Positions 1-8,676 are shown, counted from the stretch's first letter. The stretch is 64,000 nt of DNA from Priestia megaterium (GCA_008180335.1 VTEF01000007.1:60060-124059); one strand, 5' to 3'. A program made the numbers and translations. Notes: generated by a model from the sequence alone, not told the origin.

Positions 1-49
1 TTTCTTCGATGCTGAGACAGAAAGTCGCATCCGCTCTGAACAAGAATAG
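1..49 (+). CDS. C-terminal end of an unidentified gene
   Basis: An open frame runs in from the left edge and ends with TAG at 47-49, giving the C-terminal residues FFDAETESRIRSEQE. The charged tail and the intrinsic terminator right behind it suggest a true gene end. Too little is visible to name the protein. Confidence 0.4.
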   Translation, partial: FFDAETESRIRSEQE

Positions 50-61
50 GCCATTGTAAAA

Positions 62-96
62 CCAAAAAGAAGTCGTTGATTCACGACTTCTTTTTC
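62..96 (+). terminator. Intrinsic terminator, probably bidirectional
   Basis: Perfect stem AAGAAGTCGT / ACGACTTCTT with loop TGATTC, followed by TTTTT. It closes the gene entering from the left. The A-run on the other side could also serve the minus-strand small gene at 134-376. Confidence 0.8.
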
Positions 97-133
97 TATT
101 CTTCAAGCATTTTGTATTTAATCTGAGAGAGCG

Positions 134-376
134 TTATTCTTGAATACTTTTAAGCCCTTCATAATGACAAATTACGCAGTAAAAAAGATGTGTACATTGA
201 TGCTGCTGAAAATCATGTGCTAATCCGTTTTCTAGTTTTAATTGATCAATTTCCATATAGGCACTGTAGTCATCAAAATAATCGCTTACCTTTCCCATAT
301 CTTCAAGTTCATGGCCGCACACTCTACAAGTTGGCTTTAATTGACTAAATCCATTACATAGCGCACAAATATACAT
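134..376 (-). CDS. Small Cys-rich (zinc-ribbon-like) protein, 80 aa
   Basis: I chose the ATG at 374-376 because a good SD (GGAGG, about 382-387) precedes it; a longer frame to 442 lacks one. The protein has MYICALCNGF near its N terminus, CRVCGHEL in the middle and CTHLFYCVICHYEG near the end. That makes two or three CxxC knuckles spaced as in small zinc-binding proteins. There is no signal peptide or membrane segment, so it is likely cytosolic. I do not recognise the family. It is transcribed divergently from the SASP transcript. Function is unknown; zinc binding is inferred from the cysteine spacing only. Confidence 0.6.
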   Translation of the reverse strand: MYICALCNGFSQLKPTCRVCGHELEDMGKVSDYFDDYSAYMEIDQLKLENGLAHDFQQHQCTHLFYCVICHYEGLKSIQE

Positions 377-486
377 AAATATCCTCCACTTATATGTTAA
401 AAGATATACATAATATGCGCGACAATCTCTTCTTCTACTCATTCTCTAATACAGCATTAATTTACCATAAATTGCTAATTTTTTCA

Positions 487-517
487 TGCATATGCGTCTT
501 ATCCTATTGTCATAATA
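487..517 (+). promoter_or_regulatory. Candidate SigG-type forespore promoter
   Basis: TGCATA at 487-492 and CATAATA at 511-517, with an 18-nt spacer, fit the SigG pattern (TGAATA, 17-18 nt, CATnnTA). The predicted start is near 524, so the transcript would include the tRNA-like RNA at 555-631 and the SASP gene at 670. SigG control is expected for alpha/beta SASP genes. Confidence 0.6.
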
Positions 518-554
518 CTAGTAACAACTGAACAATCCAGTTGATATCACTCAC

Positions 555-631
555 TGGGTTATGCCAAGGTAGGCAAGCAGGTTCACTCACTGTATCTAGC
601 TGAGTTGGTTCAAGTCCAACTAACCCAACCA
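555..631 (+). ncRNA. tRNA-like RNA with non-canonical anticodon arm
   Basis: The ends are those of a tRNA. A 7-bp acceptor stem, TGGGTTA (555-561) with TAACCCA (621-627), pairs perfectly. The T arm GTTGG-TTCAAGT-CCAAC (604-620) is perfect. A discriminator A and encoded CCA (628-631) follow. A short D-like stem GCC/GGC (563-565/572-574) is possible. The central 42 nt has the right length for a tRNA, but no standard 5-bp anticodon stem with a 7-nt loop forms. The best fits need a G-A mismatch (anticodon CAC) or a loop without U33. It lies between the SigG-type promoter and the SASP start codon. It could be a tRNA-like small RNA comparable to the stationary-phase 'tRNA-Other' described in Bacillus cereus, or a decayed tRNA gene. 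Confidence 0.65.
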
Positions 632-669
632 TTTTAATTATATTTTATCTAACGAGGAGATGAATACAC

Positions 670-891
670 ATGGCAAACTATCAAAACGCATCAAACAGCA
701 ATTCATCAAACAAGTTAGTAGCACCTGGCGCTCAAGCTGCTATCGACCAAATGAAATTTGAGATCGCTAGCGAGTTTGGCGTACAATTAGGACCAGATGC
801 AACAGCTCGTGCGAACGGATCTGTTGGTGGCGAAATCACAAAACGTTTAGTACAAATGGCTGAGCAACAATTGGGTGGCGGCCAGCACTAA
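670..891 (+). CDS. Alpha/beta-type small acid-soluble spore protein
   Basis: This 73-residue protein coats and protects DNA in the dormant spore and is degraded by the Gpr protease at germination. The sequence shows the family features: an Asn/Ser/Gln-rich N terminus, the core [10 protein letters not shown] that carries the Gpr cleavage site, and the conserved segment [12 protein letters not shown]. Length matches the SspA/SspB family (about 60-75 aa). The start ATG has the SD GAGGAGA at 654-660. It is the only protein gene of a transcript that appears to begin at the SigG-type promoter at 487-517 and to contain a tRNA-like RNA. A terminator follows at 922-950. The exact paralogue cannot be assigned. 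Confidence 0.95.
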   Translation: MANYQNASNSNSSNKLVAPGAQAAIDQMKFEIASEFGVQLGPDATARANGSVGGEITKRLVQMAEQQLGGGQH

Positions 892-920
892 CCTTTAAAA
901 CAATTTAATATTATGGCTTT

Positions 921-953
921 AGCGCTTCAAGGTTTCTTGAAGCGCCTTCCTTT
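921..953 (+). terminator. Terminator of the SASP gene
   Basis: Stem GCGCTTCAAG / CTTGAAGCGC (922-931/935-944) with loop GTT, then a T-rich tail. Confidence 0.8.
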
Positions 954-961
954 TCTTGTCT

Positions 962-990
962 ATAAAAAACTGCCTTTTGGCAGCTTTTCT
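962..990 (-). terminator. Terminator of the CNNM/CorC gene
   Basis: Stem CTGCC-TTTT-GGCAG (about 970-983); on the minus strand it is followed by TTTTTT. It lies about 40 nt after the stop codon at 1026. Confidence 0.75.
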
Positions 991-1025
991 ATATTCATAC
1001 ATGGCTATTACATATTGAAATACCT

Positions 1026-2297
1026 TTACTCCTCTTTTACTAACTTCTCTTCTTCGTGTATAGCAACCTCTACTTTTCGAATTCGACGATTTTCTACTTG
1101 TTTAATAGTAAAAGTTACCTGTTCATAATCAAATGTGTCGCCTTCGACTGGAATACGTTCAAATTGCTCAAAAATCCAGCCCCCTAGCGTGTGATAGGAA
1201 CTTTCAGGCTCTGACACAGGGACAAATTGAAGAAATTCATCAAGCGGAATTTCTGTATGAAATTCTAAACGATGATCATCGATTTGGTGAACATATTTAA
1301 TAGCTTCATCATGTTCATCCCAAATCTCTCCCACAATTTCTTCTAATATATCTTCTAACGTTACCAGACCTGACGTGCCGCCAAACTCATCAACCACAAT
1401 CGCCATGTGCACTTTGTTCTTTTGTAACTCTGGCAAAAGGGTTGAAATTTTCATGGATTCTACAACAAAAATGGGATCCCGAACCAACTCTCGAAGAACT
1501 ACTTCTTTTCCTTGTACCAAATGAGTTAAAAATTCTCTTTCAGACAAAATGCCAATAATATTATCAATATTATCTTCATAAACCGGAACACGTGAATAAC
1601 GCTCTTCTAAAAACATATCCCTTACTTCATCAATCGATTGATTGATTTCCACTGTGATCATATCAATTCTAGGTCGTAAAATTTGACCTACGACGATGTC
1701 GTTAAAATCTAATGAACGGTGAACTAATTCTTTTTCTTGATTATCAATTACTCCTTCTTCTTCACTCAAATCCACCATCACTTTAATCTCCTCTTCTGTA
1801 ACAGATGGACTTGTTTCTTTATCAGTAAACAGCTTTGAAACACCTGTTTTCAATAAAACAAACAAGTAAGAAATCGGTGTTAATACCTTAATGAGAAAAT
1901 ATAAAACAGAAGAAATCATTAATGCAAAGCTTTCTGCGTTCTCTTTGGCAAGAGATTTAGGAAGCACTTCACCAAATATTAAAATTAAGATCGTCATCAC
2001 GATCGTACTAATCACTAATGCGGAATTTCCACCAAATACATCAATCGCCACTTTTGCTGAAATGGATGAAGCCGCAATATTGACAATATTATTTCCAATT
2101 AAAATGGTTGATAGTGCTTGATCAAAATTTTCAGCGATATGCAGCGCTTTTTTACTTCCACGGCGCTTTTCATCTACGTAATTTTTTAAGCGAATTTTGT
2201 TTACACTTGAAAAAGCAGTTTCAGCTGAAGAAAAGAAAGCTGATAAAAAGATAAGAATAGCTAATAAAATTATTTGACTCAGGGGCAGGTCTACCAA
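1026..2297 (-). CDS. CNNM/CorC-type membrane protein with CBS pair
   Basis: This 423-residue integral membrane protein belongs to the hemolysin-C/CorC family (YhdP/YhdT/YugS type in B. subtilis), implicated in Mg2+ or other cation efflux. The order is: CNNM/DUF21 membrane domain (about 1-190, three to four hydrophobic segments, motif FFSSAETAFSS near residue 22), a CBS-domain pair (about 200-335, with RPRIDM and the ending VDEFGGTSGLVTLEDI), and a C-terminal CorC_HlyC domain. The start is TTG at 2295-2297 behind AGGAGAG. It is transcribed alone and is closed by a terminator at 962-990. The transported ion cannot be read from the sequence. Confidence 0.92.
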   Translation of the reverse strand: MVDLPLSQIILLAILIFLSAFFSSAETAFSSVNKIRLKNYVDEKRRGSKKALHIAENFDQALSTILIGNNIVNIAASSISAKVAIDVFGGNSALVISTIVMTILILIFGEVLPKSLAKENAESFALMISSVLYFLIKVLTPISYLFVLLKTGVSKLFTDKETSPSVTEEEIKVMVDLSEEEGVIDNQEKELVHRSLDFNDIVVGQILRPRIDMITVEINQSIDEVRDMFLEERYSRVPVYEDNIDNIIGILSEREFLTHLVQGKEVVLRELVRDPIFVVESMKISTLLPELQKNKVHMAIVVDEFGGTSGLVTLEDILEEIVGEIWDEHDEAIKYVHQIDDHRLEFHTEIPLDEFLQFVPVSEPESSYHTLGGWIFEQFERIPVEGDTFDYEQVTFTIKQVENRRIRKVEVAIHEEEKLVKEE

Positions 2298-2684
2298 AGA
2301 ACGTTCACTCTCCTACTTCATTATAATCATGTGAAATATGCTTTATTTTCCTTGCTTATATTTATAGGAATAAAAATCAGCATTTCACTACTTATTCTAT
2401 TTATAAAGGTAATTTCCTAGTTTTACTTACGGTAAATTATAAATAGATAAAAATATCATATCAAAAGTTTGAATACTTGAAAACGAATCAATGGTGCATA
2501 TATCTCCATACGCCTTGTACTTACGTTAATTTTTTCTAAATTCGATGCAGTTTATTTTGTTGTGAATACAGATGCCTATATTATATTCTTAATAAGAGAT
2601 ATTGATGTCATTATTTTAAATGCCATGAAAACATAGGCTTAACGAATGAAATAGCAAAACATTACTCAAAAGGAGTGCTGAATC
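2298..2684. other. Intergenic stretch without recognised gene
   Basis: AT-rich divergent intergenic region between the CNNM gene and the ywnB-like gene. It must hold both promoters, but I cannot assign -35/-10 boxes with confidence. A single 9-mer TTGTTGTGA (2557-2565) resembles half of the Rrf2 operator at 12809-12835. No partner half is present. Confidence 0.5.
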
Positions 2685-3305
2685 TTGAATATAGCTTTAT
2701 TAGGTGCAACCGGAAGAGTTGGTCAATTACTGTTAGATTTAATGCTGCAAGACGAGCATAACGTAACCGTTCTTGTACGTAATCCTCAAAAGTTGGAAAT
2801 GAAGCACCCAAACCTCACGATTGTACAAGGAAATGTATTAAAGCAAGAGGATCTAAATCAAACAATTCAAGGTCAAGATGTTGTAGTAAGCACCCTTAAC
2901 ACAGACGGTTCTGCTACAATTTCAGAAAGTATGCCCTTGCTTATTACTAGCATGAAGAAGTACCATGTTAAGAGAATTATCACTATTGGAACAGCGGGAA
3001 TTCTCCAGTCAAGGGTTGAACCAACCCTTTACCGCTTTCAATCAAGTGAATCAAAAAGAAGAAGCACAAGAGCAGCAGAGGATCATCTAAAAGGATACTT
3101 ATCTCTAAAAGAGAGTAGCTTAGATTGGACAATTGTTTGTCCTACTTACTTGCCGGATGGAAAAATCACAGGCCGGTATCGTGTTGAAGAAAATATGTTA
3201 CCCGCTAATGCTGTAAAAATTTCAACTGGTGACACCGCACATTTTACATACCGTGAATTACGATCTGCTAATTTCTCTTACTGCCGGATAGGTCTTGGAT
3301 ATTAA
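2685..3305 (+). CDS. ywnB: NAD(P)-binding Rossmann protein, YwnB-like
   Basis: This 206-residue soluble protein of the atypical SDR/NmrA-like family starts with the nucleotide-binding loop ALLGATGRVG (residues 4-13). It ends with ISTGDTAHFTYREL and a C terminus typical of YwnB-type proteins. It lacks the classical YxxxK catalytic pair in readable form, so a reductase activity is uncertain. It may act as a redox-sensing or flavin/biliverdin-reductase-like protein. The start is TTG at 2685 behind AAAGGAGTG. It is monocistronic with a terminator at 3304-3340. In B. subtilis ywnB is numbered next to ywnA; the YwnA-like Rrf2 regulator here lies 10 kb away. Confidence 0.85.
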   Translation: MNIALLGATGRVGQLLLDLMLQDEHNVTVLVRNPQKLEMKHPNLTIVQGNVLKQEDLNQTIQGQDVVVSTLNTDGSATISESMPLLITSMKKYHVKRIITIGTAGILQSRVEPTLYRFQSSESKRRSTRAAEDHLKGYLSLKESSLDWTIVCPTYLPDGKITGRYRVEENMLPANAVKISTGDTAHFTYRELRSANFSYCRIGLGY

Positions 3306-3340
3306 AAAGTCTCGCAACGAAATAAGTGCGAGACTTTTTA
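3304..3340 (+). terminator. Terminator of the ywnB-like gene
   Basis: Stem AAAAAGTCTCGCA / TGCGAGACTTTTT (3304-3316/3327-3339), beginning within the stop codon. Confidence 0.9.
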
Positions 3341-3510
3341 AGTTATTCGATTAAAAGAGCCGCTTTATCATTCGGACTTTTATCCTGCTCTTAACAAGCA
3401 GTAAGCCTTCACTGAAAAAGCAAGGCGGAATAAACTTGTAAAAACCCAAACAACAGCAGCCTTCTGATGGGTGTTGCTAACAATCCGTATCCAGCAATTG
3501 AATTTTCACT

Positions 3511-4323
3511 TTACTGCAACAGCAGTTTATGCTTTCTATAAGCCCAGTGATTAGTCGGCCCATGACCATTGCCAATATTCAATGTATGCTTTATCGCGTA
3601 ATGAACAAAATCAGACGCTGTTTGAACAGCTTCAATGACTGTTCTTCCTTTAGCTAATTCTGCTGTTACACAAGCTGCAAATGTACAACCCGTACCATGC
3701 GTATGCTTGGTTTTCATTTTATCATGAACAATTTCTTCAAAGTGTGCTCCGTCAAAAATTAAATCAATCATGCTGTTATTCGTTTGGTCATGACCACCTT
3801 TAATCACTACATTTTTCACACCTAAATGATAAATGTGTTTTGCTGCTTCCTTACGATCTTCCAACGAATGAATAGTACGGCCTGTCAGCACTTCTGCTTC
3901 TGGAATGTTGGGTGTAGCAACTTCACATAAAGGGAGCAGGGTATGGCTTAGCGCATGTACCGCTTCTTGCTGCAATAGTGATTGGCCCCCTTTTGCAATC
4001 ATCACTGGGTCTACTACTACGTTTTTCAGTTTATATTCTTTTAGTTTTTGAGCTACTGCTTCAATGATCTCTGCACTAAATAACATTCCTGTTTTGACCG
4101 CATCTGGCTTCAAATCTGTTGCAATAGAATTGATTTGTGTAACAATTGCTTCTACGTCTAGTGGATAAACTCCTTGAACACCGACTGTATTCTGTGCTGT
4201 TACAGCCGTAATAGCAGACATTCCAAACACTTCTTGCTCTTGGAAGGTTTTCAAGTCTGCTTGAATTCCGGCTCCTCCGCCACTATCGGAACCTGCAATT
4301 GTCAATGCTTTTGGTATGCTCAT
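3511..4323 (-). CDS. thiD: Phosphomethylpyrimidine kinase ThiD
   Basis: ThiD phosphorylates hydroxymethylpyrimidine and HMP phosphate to HMP pyrophosphate, the pyrimidine half of thiamine. The 270-residue length is standard. Visible family motifs are AGSDSGGGAGIQAD near residue 10, VVDPVMIAKGG in the middle and the anion-hole/catalytic segment HTHGTGCTFAA near residue 210. It is a soluble ribokinase-fold enzyme. It is the last gene of the TPP-riboswitch operon, 68 nt after thiF. The other HMP gene, thiC, lies at 51.5 kb under its own riboswitch. Confidence 0.95.
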   Translation of the reverse strand: MSIPKALTIAGSDSGGGAGIQADLKTFQEQEVFGMSAITAVTAQNTVGVQGVYPLDVEAIVTQINSIATDLKPDAVKTGMLFSAEIIEAVAQKLKEYKLKNVVVDPVMIAKGGQSLLQQEAVHALSHTLLPLCEVATPNIPEAEVLTGRTIHSLEDRKEAAKHIYHLGVKNVVIKGGHDQTNNSMIDLIFDGAHFEEIVHDKMKTKHTHGTGCTFAACVTAELAKGRTVIEAVQTASDFVHYAIKHTLNIGNGHGPTNHWAYRKHKLLLQ

Positions 4324-4391
4324 AACAATCTCCTTTTCTTCCTTCTCTCAAGTTTGGCACTCAGATGCTTTGGCAATTTTCAGCTGTTTGC

Positions 4392-5411
4392 TTATCCGAT
4401 ATATCGATGGTACAGTGACTTTGCTGTTATGATATCATTAGTCCCATGAACAAATACACGTCCGTCATGAAAAATAACAAGACGGTAATCATCAACATAA
4501 AAAGAGAGTAGATAGGGATTTTCCTCTACTTTATACCCTTTATTATTTAACTCATCCGCTAACGATGTTAACGTATATTGTGTTTGATTGACCGGCCGGA
4601 TTTGAACAGTATCCCGGCCACATAAAACTGCTGCTTTCATTTGATTTTCATATTGAAGTGAAGGATATGTGCGCTTTTCTCCACAAGACATGCAACCAGG
4701 CTTTTTTAAAGGCTGTACATTCAACGCTGTATGTTCATTTTTCCATATATCAAACGAAACTAGCTCGGTACGGAGAGCTTCTTGATCGCCAACAAGCAGC
4801 TTCAGCACTTCCGCCACTTGATAAGCAACAACTAATTGAACAGCTGGACTAATAATTCCAGCCGTATCACATGTTAGACCGCCAAGCGGAACAGACTCTA
4901 ACAAACATGATAAGCAAGGTGTTTTATTTGGAATAATCGTATAGCTAATGCCATAACTGCCGACACATGCTCCGTAAATCCATGGCACTTCATACTTCTG
5001 GGCCAAATCATTAATAATCAGCCTTGTATCAAAATTGTCAGTAGCATCGATAATCACATCGACACCTGTCATCTTTTCTTCAAGGAACTGTGAAGTCCCA
5101 TCTGCAACATACGCCTCAATTTGTACGTCACGATTCACCTCAGATAACCGTTTCTTAGCAGCAATTGCTTTTGGAGTGCGAGTAGCCGCATCTTTTTCGC
5201 TATATAATTGTTGACGCTGTAAATTGCTCCATTCCACATAATCACGATCAATAATCGTGAGCTTTCCTACACCCGCTCGCACTAATGCTTCTGCATTTCC
5301 TGTTCCTAATGCTCCGGCTCCTATGATTAATACGTGTTTATCACGAATCTGCTTTTGTCCGCTTTTCCCAATGGGAGAAAATAATTCTTGTCTTGAATAA
5401 CGATTAATCAA
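4392..5411 (-). CDS. thiF: Thiazole biosynthesis adenylyltransferase ThiF
   Basis: ThiF adenylates the C terminus of ThiS so that sulfur can be loaded for thiazole synthesis. The 339 residues show the E1-type ATP-binding start ([10 protein letters not shown], about 30-39), the RQ-rich segment [10 protein letters not shown], a CLSC pair and a CMSC pair that together should bind structural zinc, and a C-terminal extension common in Bacillus ThiF/MoeB-like proteins. Its start overlaps the thiG stop by 4 nt, consistent with translational coupling. MoeB could be confused with it, but the operon decides for ThiF. Confidence 0.95.
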   Translation of the reverse strand: MINRYSRQELFSPIGKSGQKQIRDKHVLIIGAGALGTGNAEALVRAGVGKLTIIDRDYVEWSNLQRQQLYSEKDAATRTPKAIAAKKRLSEVNRDVQIEAYVADGTSQFLEEKMTGVDVIIDATDNFDTRLIINDLAQKYEVPWIYGACVGSYGISYTIIPNKTPCLSCLLESVPLGGLTCDTAGIISPAVQLVVAYQVAEVLKLLVGDQEALRTELVSFDIWKNEHTALNVQPLKKPGCMSCGEKRTYPSLQYENQMKAAVLCGRDTVQIRPVNQTQYTLTSLADELNNKGYKVEENPYLLSFYVDDYRLVIFHDGRVFVHGTNDIITAKSLYHRYIG

Positions 5412-6175
5412 CCAATACTCAGCCCTTCCGATGGACTACTTGCTGTTGCATACTCTTTTCGAGCAATTCGTCCTGCTTCATATGCTTCTCTTCCTGCTTC
5501 AATGGCTAACTTCATTGCACGAGCCATTTTAATCGGATCTTTTGCACCTGAAACAGCGGTGTTCAATAAAACACCATCTGCTCCTAGCTCCATTGCCTTA
5601 GCCGTATCAGATGCTGTTCCTATACCCGCATCGACAATGACAGGAACATTCGATTGCTCAATAATAAAACGTAAGTTCAATGGATTAATAATCCCCTGTC
5701 CTGAACCGATAGGAGAAGCTCCTGGCATAATTGCATGCACTCCTAATTCTTCTAAACGACGAGCAAGCACGACATCATCTGATGTATAAGGCAATACGAC
5801 AAATCCTTCTTTTAGTAACTCTTCACTCGCCTTTAGTGTTTCCACAGGATCTGGCAATAGCGTTTTATCGCATCCAATAACTTCTACTTTTATCATATCG
5901 CATAACCCAGAAGCCTTCGCCAATTTGGCGATTCGAACAGCTTCTTCAGCATTTTTAGCACCCGCTGTGTTAGGCAATAATGTAAAGCGTTTGACATCAA
6001 GTGCCTCTAACAAATTAGGTTGGTTTTGGTCAAAAATATCCATTCTTCTCACTGCAAATGTTAAAATTTCAGCAGCTGATTCTTCAACTGCTTGACGCTG
6101 CGTTATGAAATCTGGGAATTTTCCTGTACCTAATAGTAAACGAGATGTAAATTTATATTGGCCAATCTTTAACAT
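5408..6175 (-). CDS. thiG: Thiazole synthase ThiG
   Basis: ThiG condenses deoxyxylulose phosphate, dehydroglycine and sulfur from ThiS thiocarboxylate into the thiazole phosphate. The 255-residue TIM-barrel has the family sequences [11 protein letters not shown] (N terminus), [15 protein letters not shown], the segment MIKVEVIG with the Schiff-base lysine, and [10 protein letters not shown]. It lies five bases after thiS and overlaps thiF. The thiO product next door supplies dehydroglycine in aerobic Bacillus. Confidence 0.96.
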   Translation of the reverse strand: MLKIGQYKFTSRLLLGTGKFPDFITQRQAVEESAAEILTFAVRRMDIFDQNQPNLLEALDVKRFTLLPNTAGAKNAEEAVRIAKLAKASGLCDMIKVEVIGCDKTLLPDPVETLKASEELLKEGFVVLPYTSDDVVLARRLEELGVHAIMPGASPIGSGQGIINPLNLRFIIEQSNVPVIVDAGIGTASDTAKAMELGADGVLLNTAVSGAKDPIKMARAMKLAIEAGREAYEAGRIARKEYATASSPSEGLSIG

Positions 6176-6180
6176 AATAA

Positions 6181-6384
6181 TTATCCTCCTCCCACAAATG
6201 ATACGACTTCTAATGTATCTCCATCCTTTAGCGCCGCCTCATTGTGATCTTCTTTTTGTAAAATAGTTTTATTTAGCTCAACAATCACAACTCGATTATG
6301 TAGCTGCTGAGCCTCAAGCAACTGAAATACTGTTTTAATATCAGATGATACGTCTACACTTTTTCCATTAATAATTAATTTCAA
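6181..6384 (-). CDS. thiS: Sulfur carrier protein ThiS
   Basis: This 67-residue ubiquitin-fold protein carries sulfur as a C-terminal thiocarboxylate. The C terminus SFVGGG with terminal glycines is the site adenylated by ThiF. The start overlaps the thiO stop by 4 nt. Its own 3' end contains the SD for thiG. Confidence 0.95.
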   Translation of the reverse strand: MKLIINGKSVDVSSDIKTVFQLLEAQQLHNRVVIVELNKTILQKEDHNEAALKDGDTLEVVSFVGGG

Positions 6385-7508
6385 CGAATTCCCTCCATTG
6401 TTCGCATGAAATGAAATGAATCAAAAAATGAATGGTTTTGTTTACTCTCGCAAACTGCTTCAGCGATGATTTTCCCTGTAACTGCACTTAATAATATGCC
6501 GTTTCGATAGTGACCAAATGCCATATGAAGCCCTTCGACCGTTGGATGTGGGCCTAAATAAGGCCATCCATCGTTCGTCTGTGGCCTTAATCCAGCCCAA
6601 GCTTTTTCAAACTCAGCTTCTGAAAGAGAGGGTAACAACCTTGTTGCTTTTTCTAACAATGCTTGGATTGCTTTTGCTGACACTGTCTTTGTATAGTCAT
6701 GGCTGATTTTCGTTGCTCCAATAACAATTCGTCCACCTGCTTTCGGGACTAAGTAAAAGCCTTCATCTAGAAAAATCGTTTTCTTCAACAAATTCTTGTC
6801 GCTTCTTACCGATACACACTCTCCTTTGACAGGAAAGACCTCAAGATGATCGGCATTTGGGAGTAGCTCTTTTCCCCAAGATCCTGTTGTGAGAATAACC
6901 GCCCCACCATAAAAAGTTCCCGAAGATGTATGAATACCTTTAACTTTATTTTTTTCAGTGATTAAGGAATAAACATTACAATATTCATAAATCTTTGTAT
7001 GATGATACAGTGCTCCTTGAGCAAATGCTTGTGTCAATTTTTCAGGTGCTAATTGTCCATCACCAGGTATACTGATTGCTCCATGGATATTGTCTGCTAA
7101 CCCTTTTTCTATTGCTTGAGCTTCTTTTGCTTCTAACCACTTCACATTTTCATCCCAGCGTTGATGGCAACTTGCTTTACGTTGTAAAACCTGTGCTTCT
7201 TCTTCTGTAGTTGCTACTTTTAACAGCCCTTCTTTGATCAGCTCTACATCAATATTTGTTTTCTCTTTTAATTCTTCCACTATAGAAGGAAACATGCTTC
7301 GGCTTTGAATTGCTAAGTCTAACAATGGACCTTCTTCATCAATTTCTGCTTGTGCCCCTAAAATACCAGCTGCTGCACTTGAAGCTTCGCATCCTAGCCT
7401 ATTTCGTTCAAACACAGCTACTGAAGAACCTAACTTTGATAGTTGATAAGCAATCGATAAACCAATGACTCCACCACCGACAATTAACATGTCATAATGT
7501 GCTTTCAT
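6381..7508 (-). CDS. thiO: Glycine oxidase ThiO
   Basis: ThiO is an FAD enzyme that oxidises glycine to the imine used by ThiG. The N-terminal dinucleotide-binding motif is IVGGGVIGLSIAYQ. The substrate-domain sequences AWAGLRPQTNDGWPYLG and FGHYRNGILLSAVTGK near the C terminus are typical. I place the start at ATG 7506-7508, giving 375 aa. A further upstream ATG at 7521-7523 lies within the SD GGAGGTGG that serves the inner one. The gene overlaps the tenI stop, as usual in this operon. Confidence 0.94.
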   Translation of the reverse strand: MKAHYDMLIVGGGVIGLSIAYQLSKLGSSVAVFERNRLGCEASSAAAGILGAQAEIDEEGPLLDLAIQSRSMFPSIVEELKEKTNIDVELIKEGLLKVATTEEEAQVLQRKASCHQRWDENVKWLEAKEAQAIEKGLADNIHGAISIPGDGQLAPEKLTQAFAQGALYHHTKIYEYCNVYSLITEKNKVKGIHTSSGTFYGGAVILTTGSWGKELLPNADHLEVFPVKGECVSVRSDKNLLKKTIFLDEGFYLVPKAGGRIVIGATKISHDYTKTVSAKAIQALLEKATRLLPSLSEAEFEKAWAGLRPQTNDGWPYLGPHPTVEGLHMAFGHYRNGILLSAVTGKIIAEAVCESKQNHSFFDSFHFMRTMEGIR

Positions 7509-8124
7509 CTTTTCCACCTCCATTAGTTACTAGATGATGATATTGCTTAGCTGCTTCAACTGGTTCTTCATTGTTAAAAATTCCAGACATGACCGCTATT
7601 CCATAAGCTCCCGTCTTTAAAATCTCCTCTGTATTACCTGGTGTAACTCCTCCAATTGCGATGACAGGAATGTTGACACAATCAACTACTTCTTTTAGAC
7701 CTTGAAGGCCTTTGTGTTGCTTATCCGGTTTAGACTGTGAAGGATATACATGACCACAGATGACATAGTCAGCGCCTTCCTCTTCTGCTGTCTTGGCTTC
7801 TATAACCGAGTGAACAGATTTTCCAATGAGCAAAGATGGGAACATCCTTTGTACGATATTCACATCCAAGCTATGATAAGCAAGCTGTACCCCTCTTAAA
7901 TTGAAGGCATAAGCAATGTCGATCCGATCATTCACAATGACTTTTTCATACGCGACTTGTCCCTCAATTTTCTGCAATAAACATTGAATTTCTTTAGCTG
8001 TTTTACTCTTTTCTCTTATATGGATAACATCTATATAGGGAGAAATTTCTTTAATAATGCGACTTAATTGGTCAACTGATTGTTGATTTGTTGAGATAAC
8101 ATGAAACTTAGGAATTTTTTTCAT
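7492..8124 (-). CDS. tenI: Thiazole tautomerase TenI
   Basis: TenI has the thiamine phosphate synthase fold and converts the ThiG product into the aromatic thiazole carboxylate. The 210 residues show VIHIREKS, the loop GKSVHSV and the phosphate-binding end IPVIAIGG. It is first in the operon tenI-thiO-thiS-thiG-thiF-thiD, behind a TPP riboswitch and terminator. A ThiE function cannot be fully excluded by sequence, but position favours TenI. Confidence 0.9.
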   Translation of the reverse strand: MKKIPKFHVISTNQQSVDQLSRIIKEISPYIDVIHIREKSKTAKEIQCLLQKIEGQVAYEKVIVNDRIDIAYAFNLRGVQLAYHSLDVNIVQRMFPSLLIGKSVHSVIEAKTAEEEGADYVICGHVYPSQSKPDKQHKGLQGLKEVVDCVNIPVIAIGGVTPGNTEEILKTGAYGIAVMSGIFNNEEPVEAAKQYHHLVTNGGGKDESTL

Positions 8125-8221
8125 TACTTCAATCCCTTACTGCATGATTTCACTATTTTATAAACGAACGTTCTTCACACCTTTTAATAGTCTTACAGTA
8201 TGGCAATATAACAGATTACAA

Positions 8222-8252
8222 TAAAAAACCACTCTACAACGTAGAGTGGTTA
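8222..8252 (-). terminator. Expression-platform terminator of the thi operon
   Basis: Stem AACCACTCTAC / GTAGAGTGGTT (about 8227-8251); on the minus strand it is followed by TTTTTT. It lies between the TPP aptamer and tenI, as expected for transcription attenuation by TPP. Confidence 0.85.
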
Positions 8253-8277
8253 GCATGTATAAGTATGTAAACATGTT

Positions 8278-8363
8278 TGCCACTTCCCTACGCTGGTATA
8301 ATCCAGATCAGGTTCAAAGGGTCCGAACATGTTCGTCTCAGCCTGAAGGCTCCCCTAGTGATT
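8278..8363 (-). promoter_or_regulatory. TPP riboswitch upstream of tenI
   Basis: The minus strand carries the THI-box landmarks: CACTAGGGGAGCC, GCTGAGA, ACCCTTTGAACCTGATC and ACCAGCGTAGGGAAGTG, with terminal pairing CACT/AGTG. It precedes the terminator at 8222-8252 and the thiamine operon. Confidence 0.95.
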
Positions 8364-8391
8364 CATCTTAATATTTTCATTTTTAATTAAA

Positions 8392-8419
8392 AGTATATCA
8401 TATTTTAGGTTGATTACAA
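8392..8419 (-). promoter_or_regulatory. SigA-type promoter of the thi operon
   Basis: On the minus strand, TTGTAA (8414-8419), a 16-nt spacer and TATACT (8392-8397), placing the start about 20 nt before the TPP aptamer. Confidence 0.6.
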
Positions 8420-8454
8420 CCTGTCTATTTGTTCTCCACTACCTGCTTTTGTAT

Positions 8455-8676
8455 TTACTTCATTAAATAGTCAGAATAATTATGTTCTTCTTCCTTTTCT
8501 TTTTCTCGCTTTTGCTCCCACATAAACAATCCTAATAAGATTAAAAATGTAATGATATAAAAGCCGTAAAACAGAAACGCTGCCACAATATTAACAAATA
8601 AAAAAAGAAAGCCAATAACCTGTCCTGCTACTGCAACAATTAATAGAATATATTTCCACACTTCTAATTTTCTCAT
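8455..8676 (-). CDS. Small two-helix membrane protein, 73 aa
   Basis: I prefer ATG 8674-8676 (MRKLEVWKYILLIV...). The frame extends to 8802, but no SD is visible there, while GGGGAT precedes the inner ATG. The protein has two hydrophobic segments (about 7-27 and 30-52) and a highly charged tail EQKREKEKEEE. I do not recognise it. It follows the fluoride channel pair on the same strand and might be in their operon. Function is unknown. Confidence 0.55.
   Translation of the reverse strand: MRKLEVWKYILLIVAVAGQVIGFLFLFVNIVAAFLFYGFYIITFLILLGLFMWEQKREKEKEEEHNYSDYLMK

Noticed and set aside
913..1128. Plus-strand frame of 71 codons after the SASP gene
   Set aside because: It overlaps two terminators and the C terminus of the CNNM gene in antisense, without an SD.
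2557..2583. Half of the Rrf2 palindrome upstream of the ywnB-like gene
   Set aside because: TTGTTGTGA matches 8 of 9 positions, but the second half (CCTATATTA) does not fit TTACAACAA; a single half-site is likely chance.
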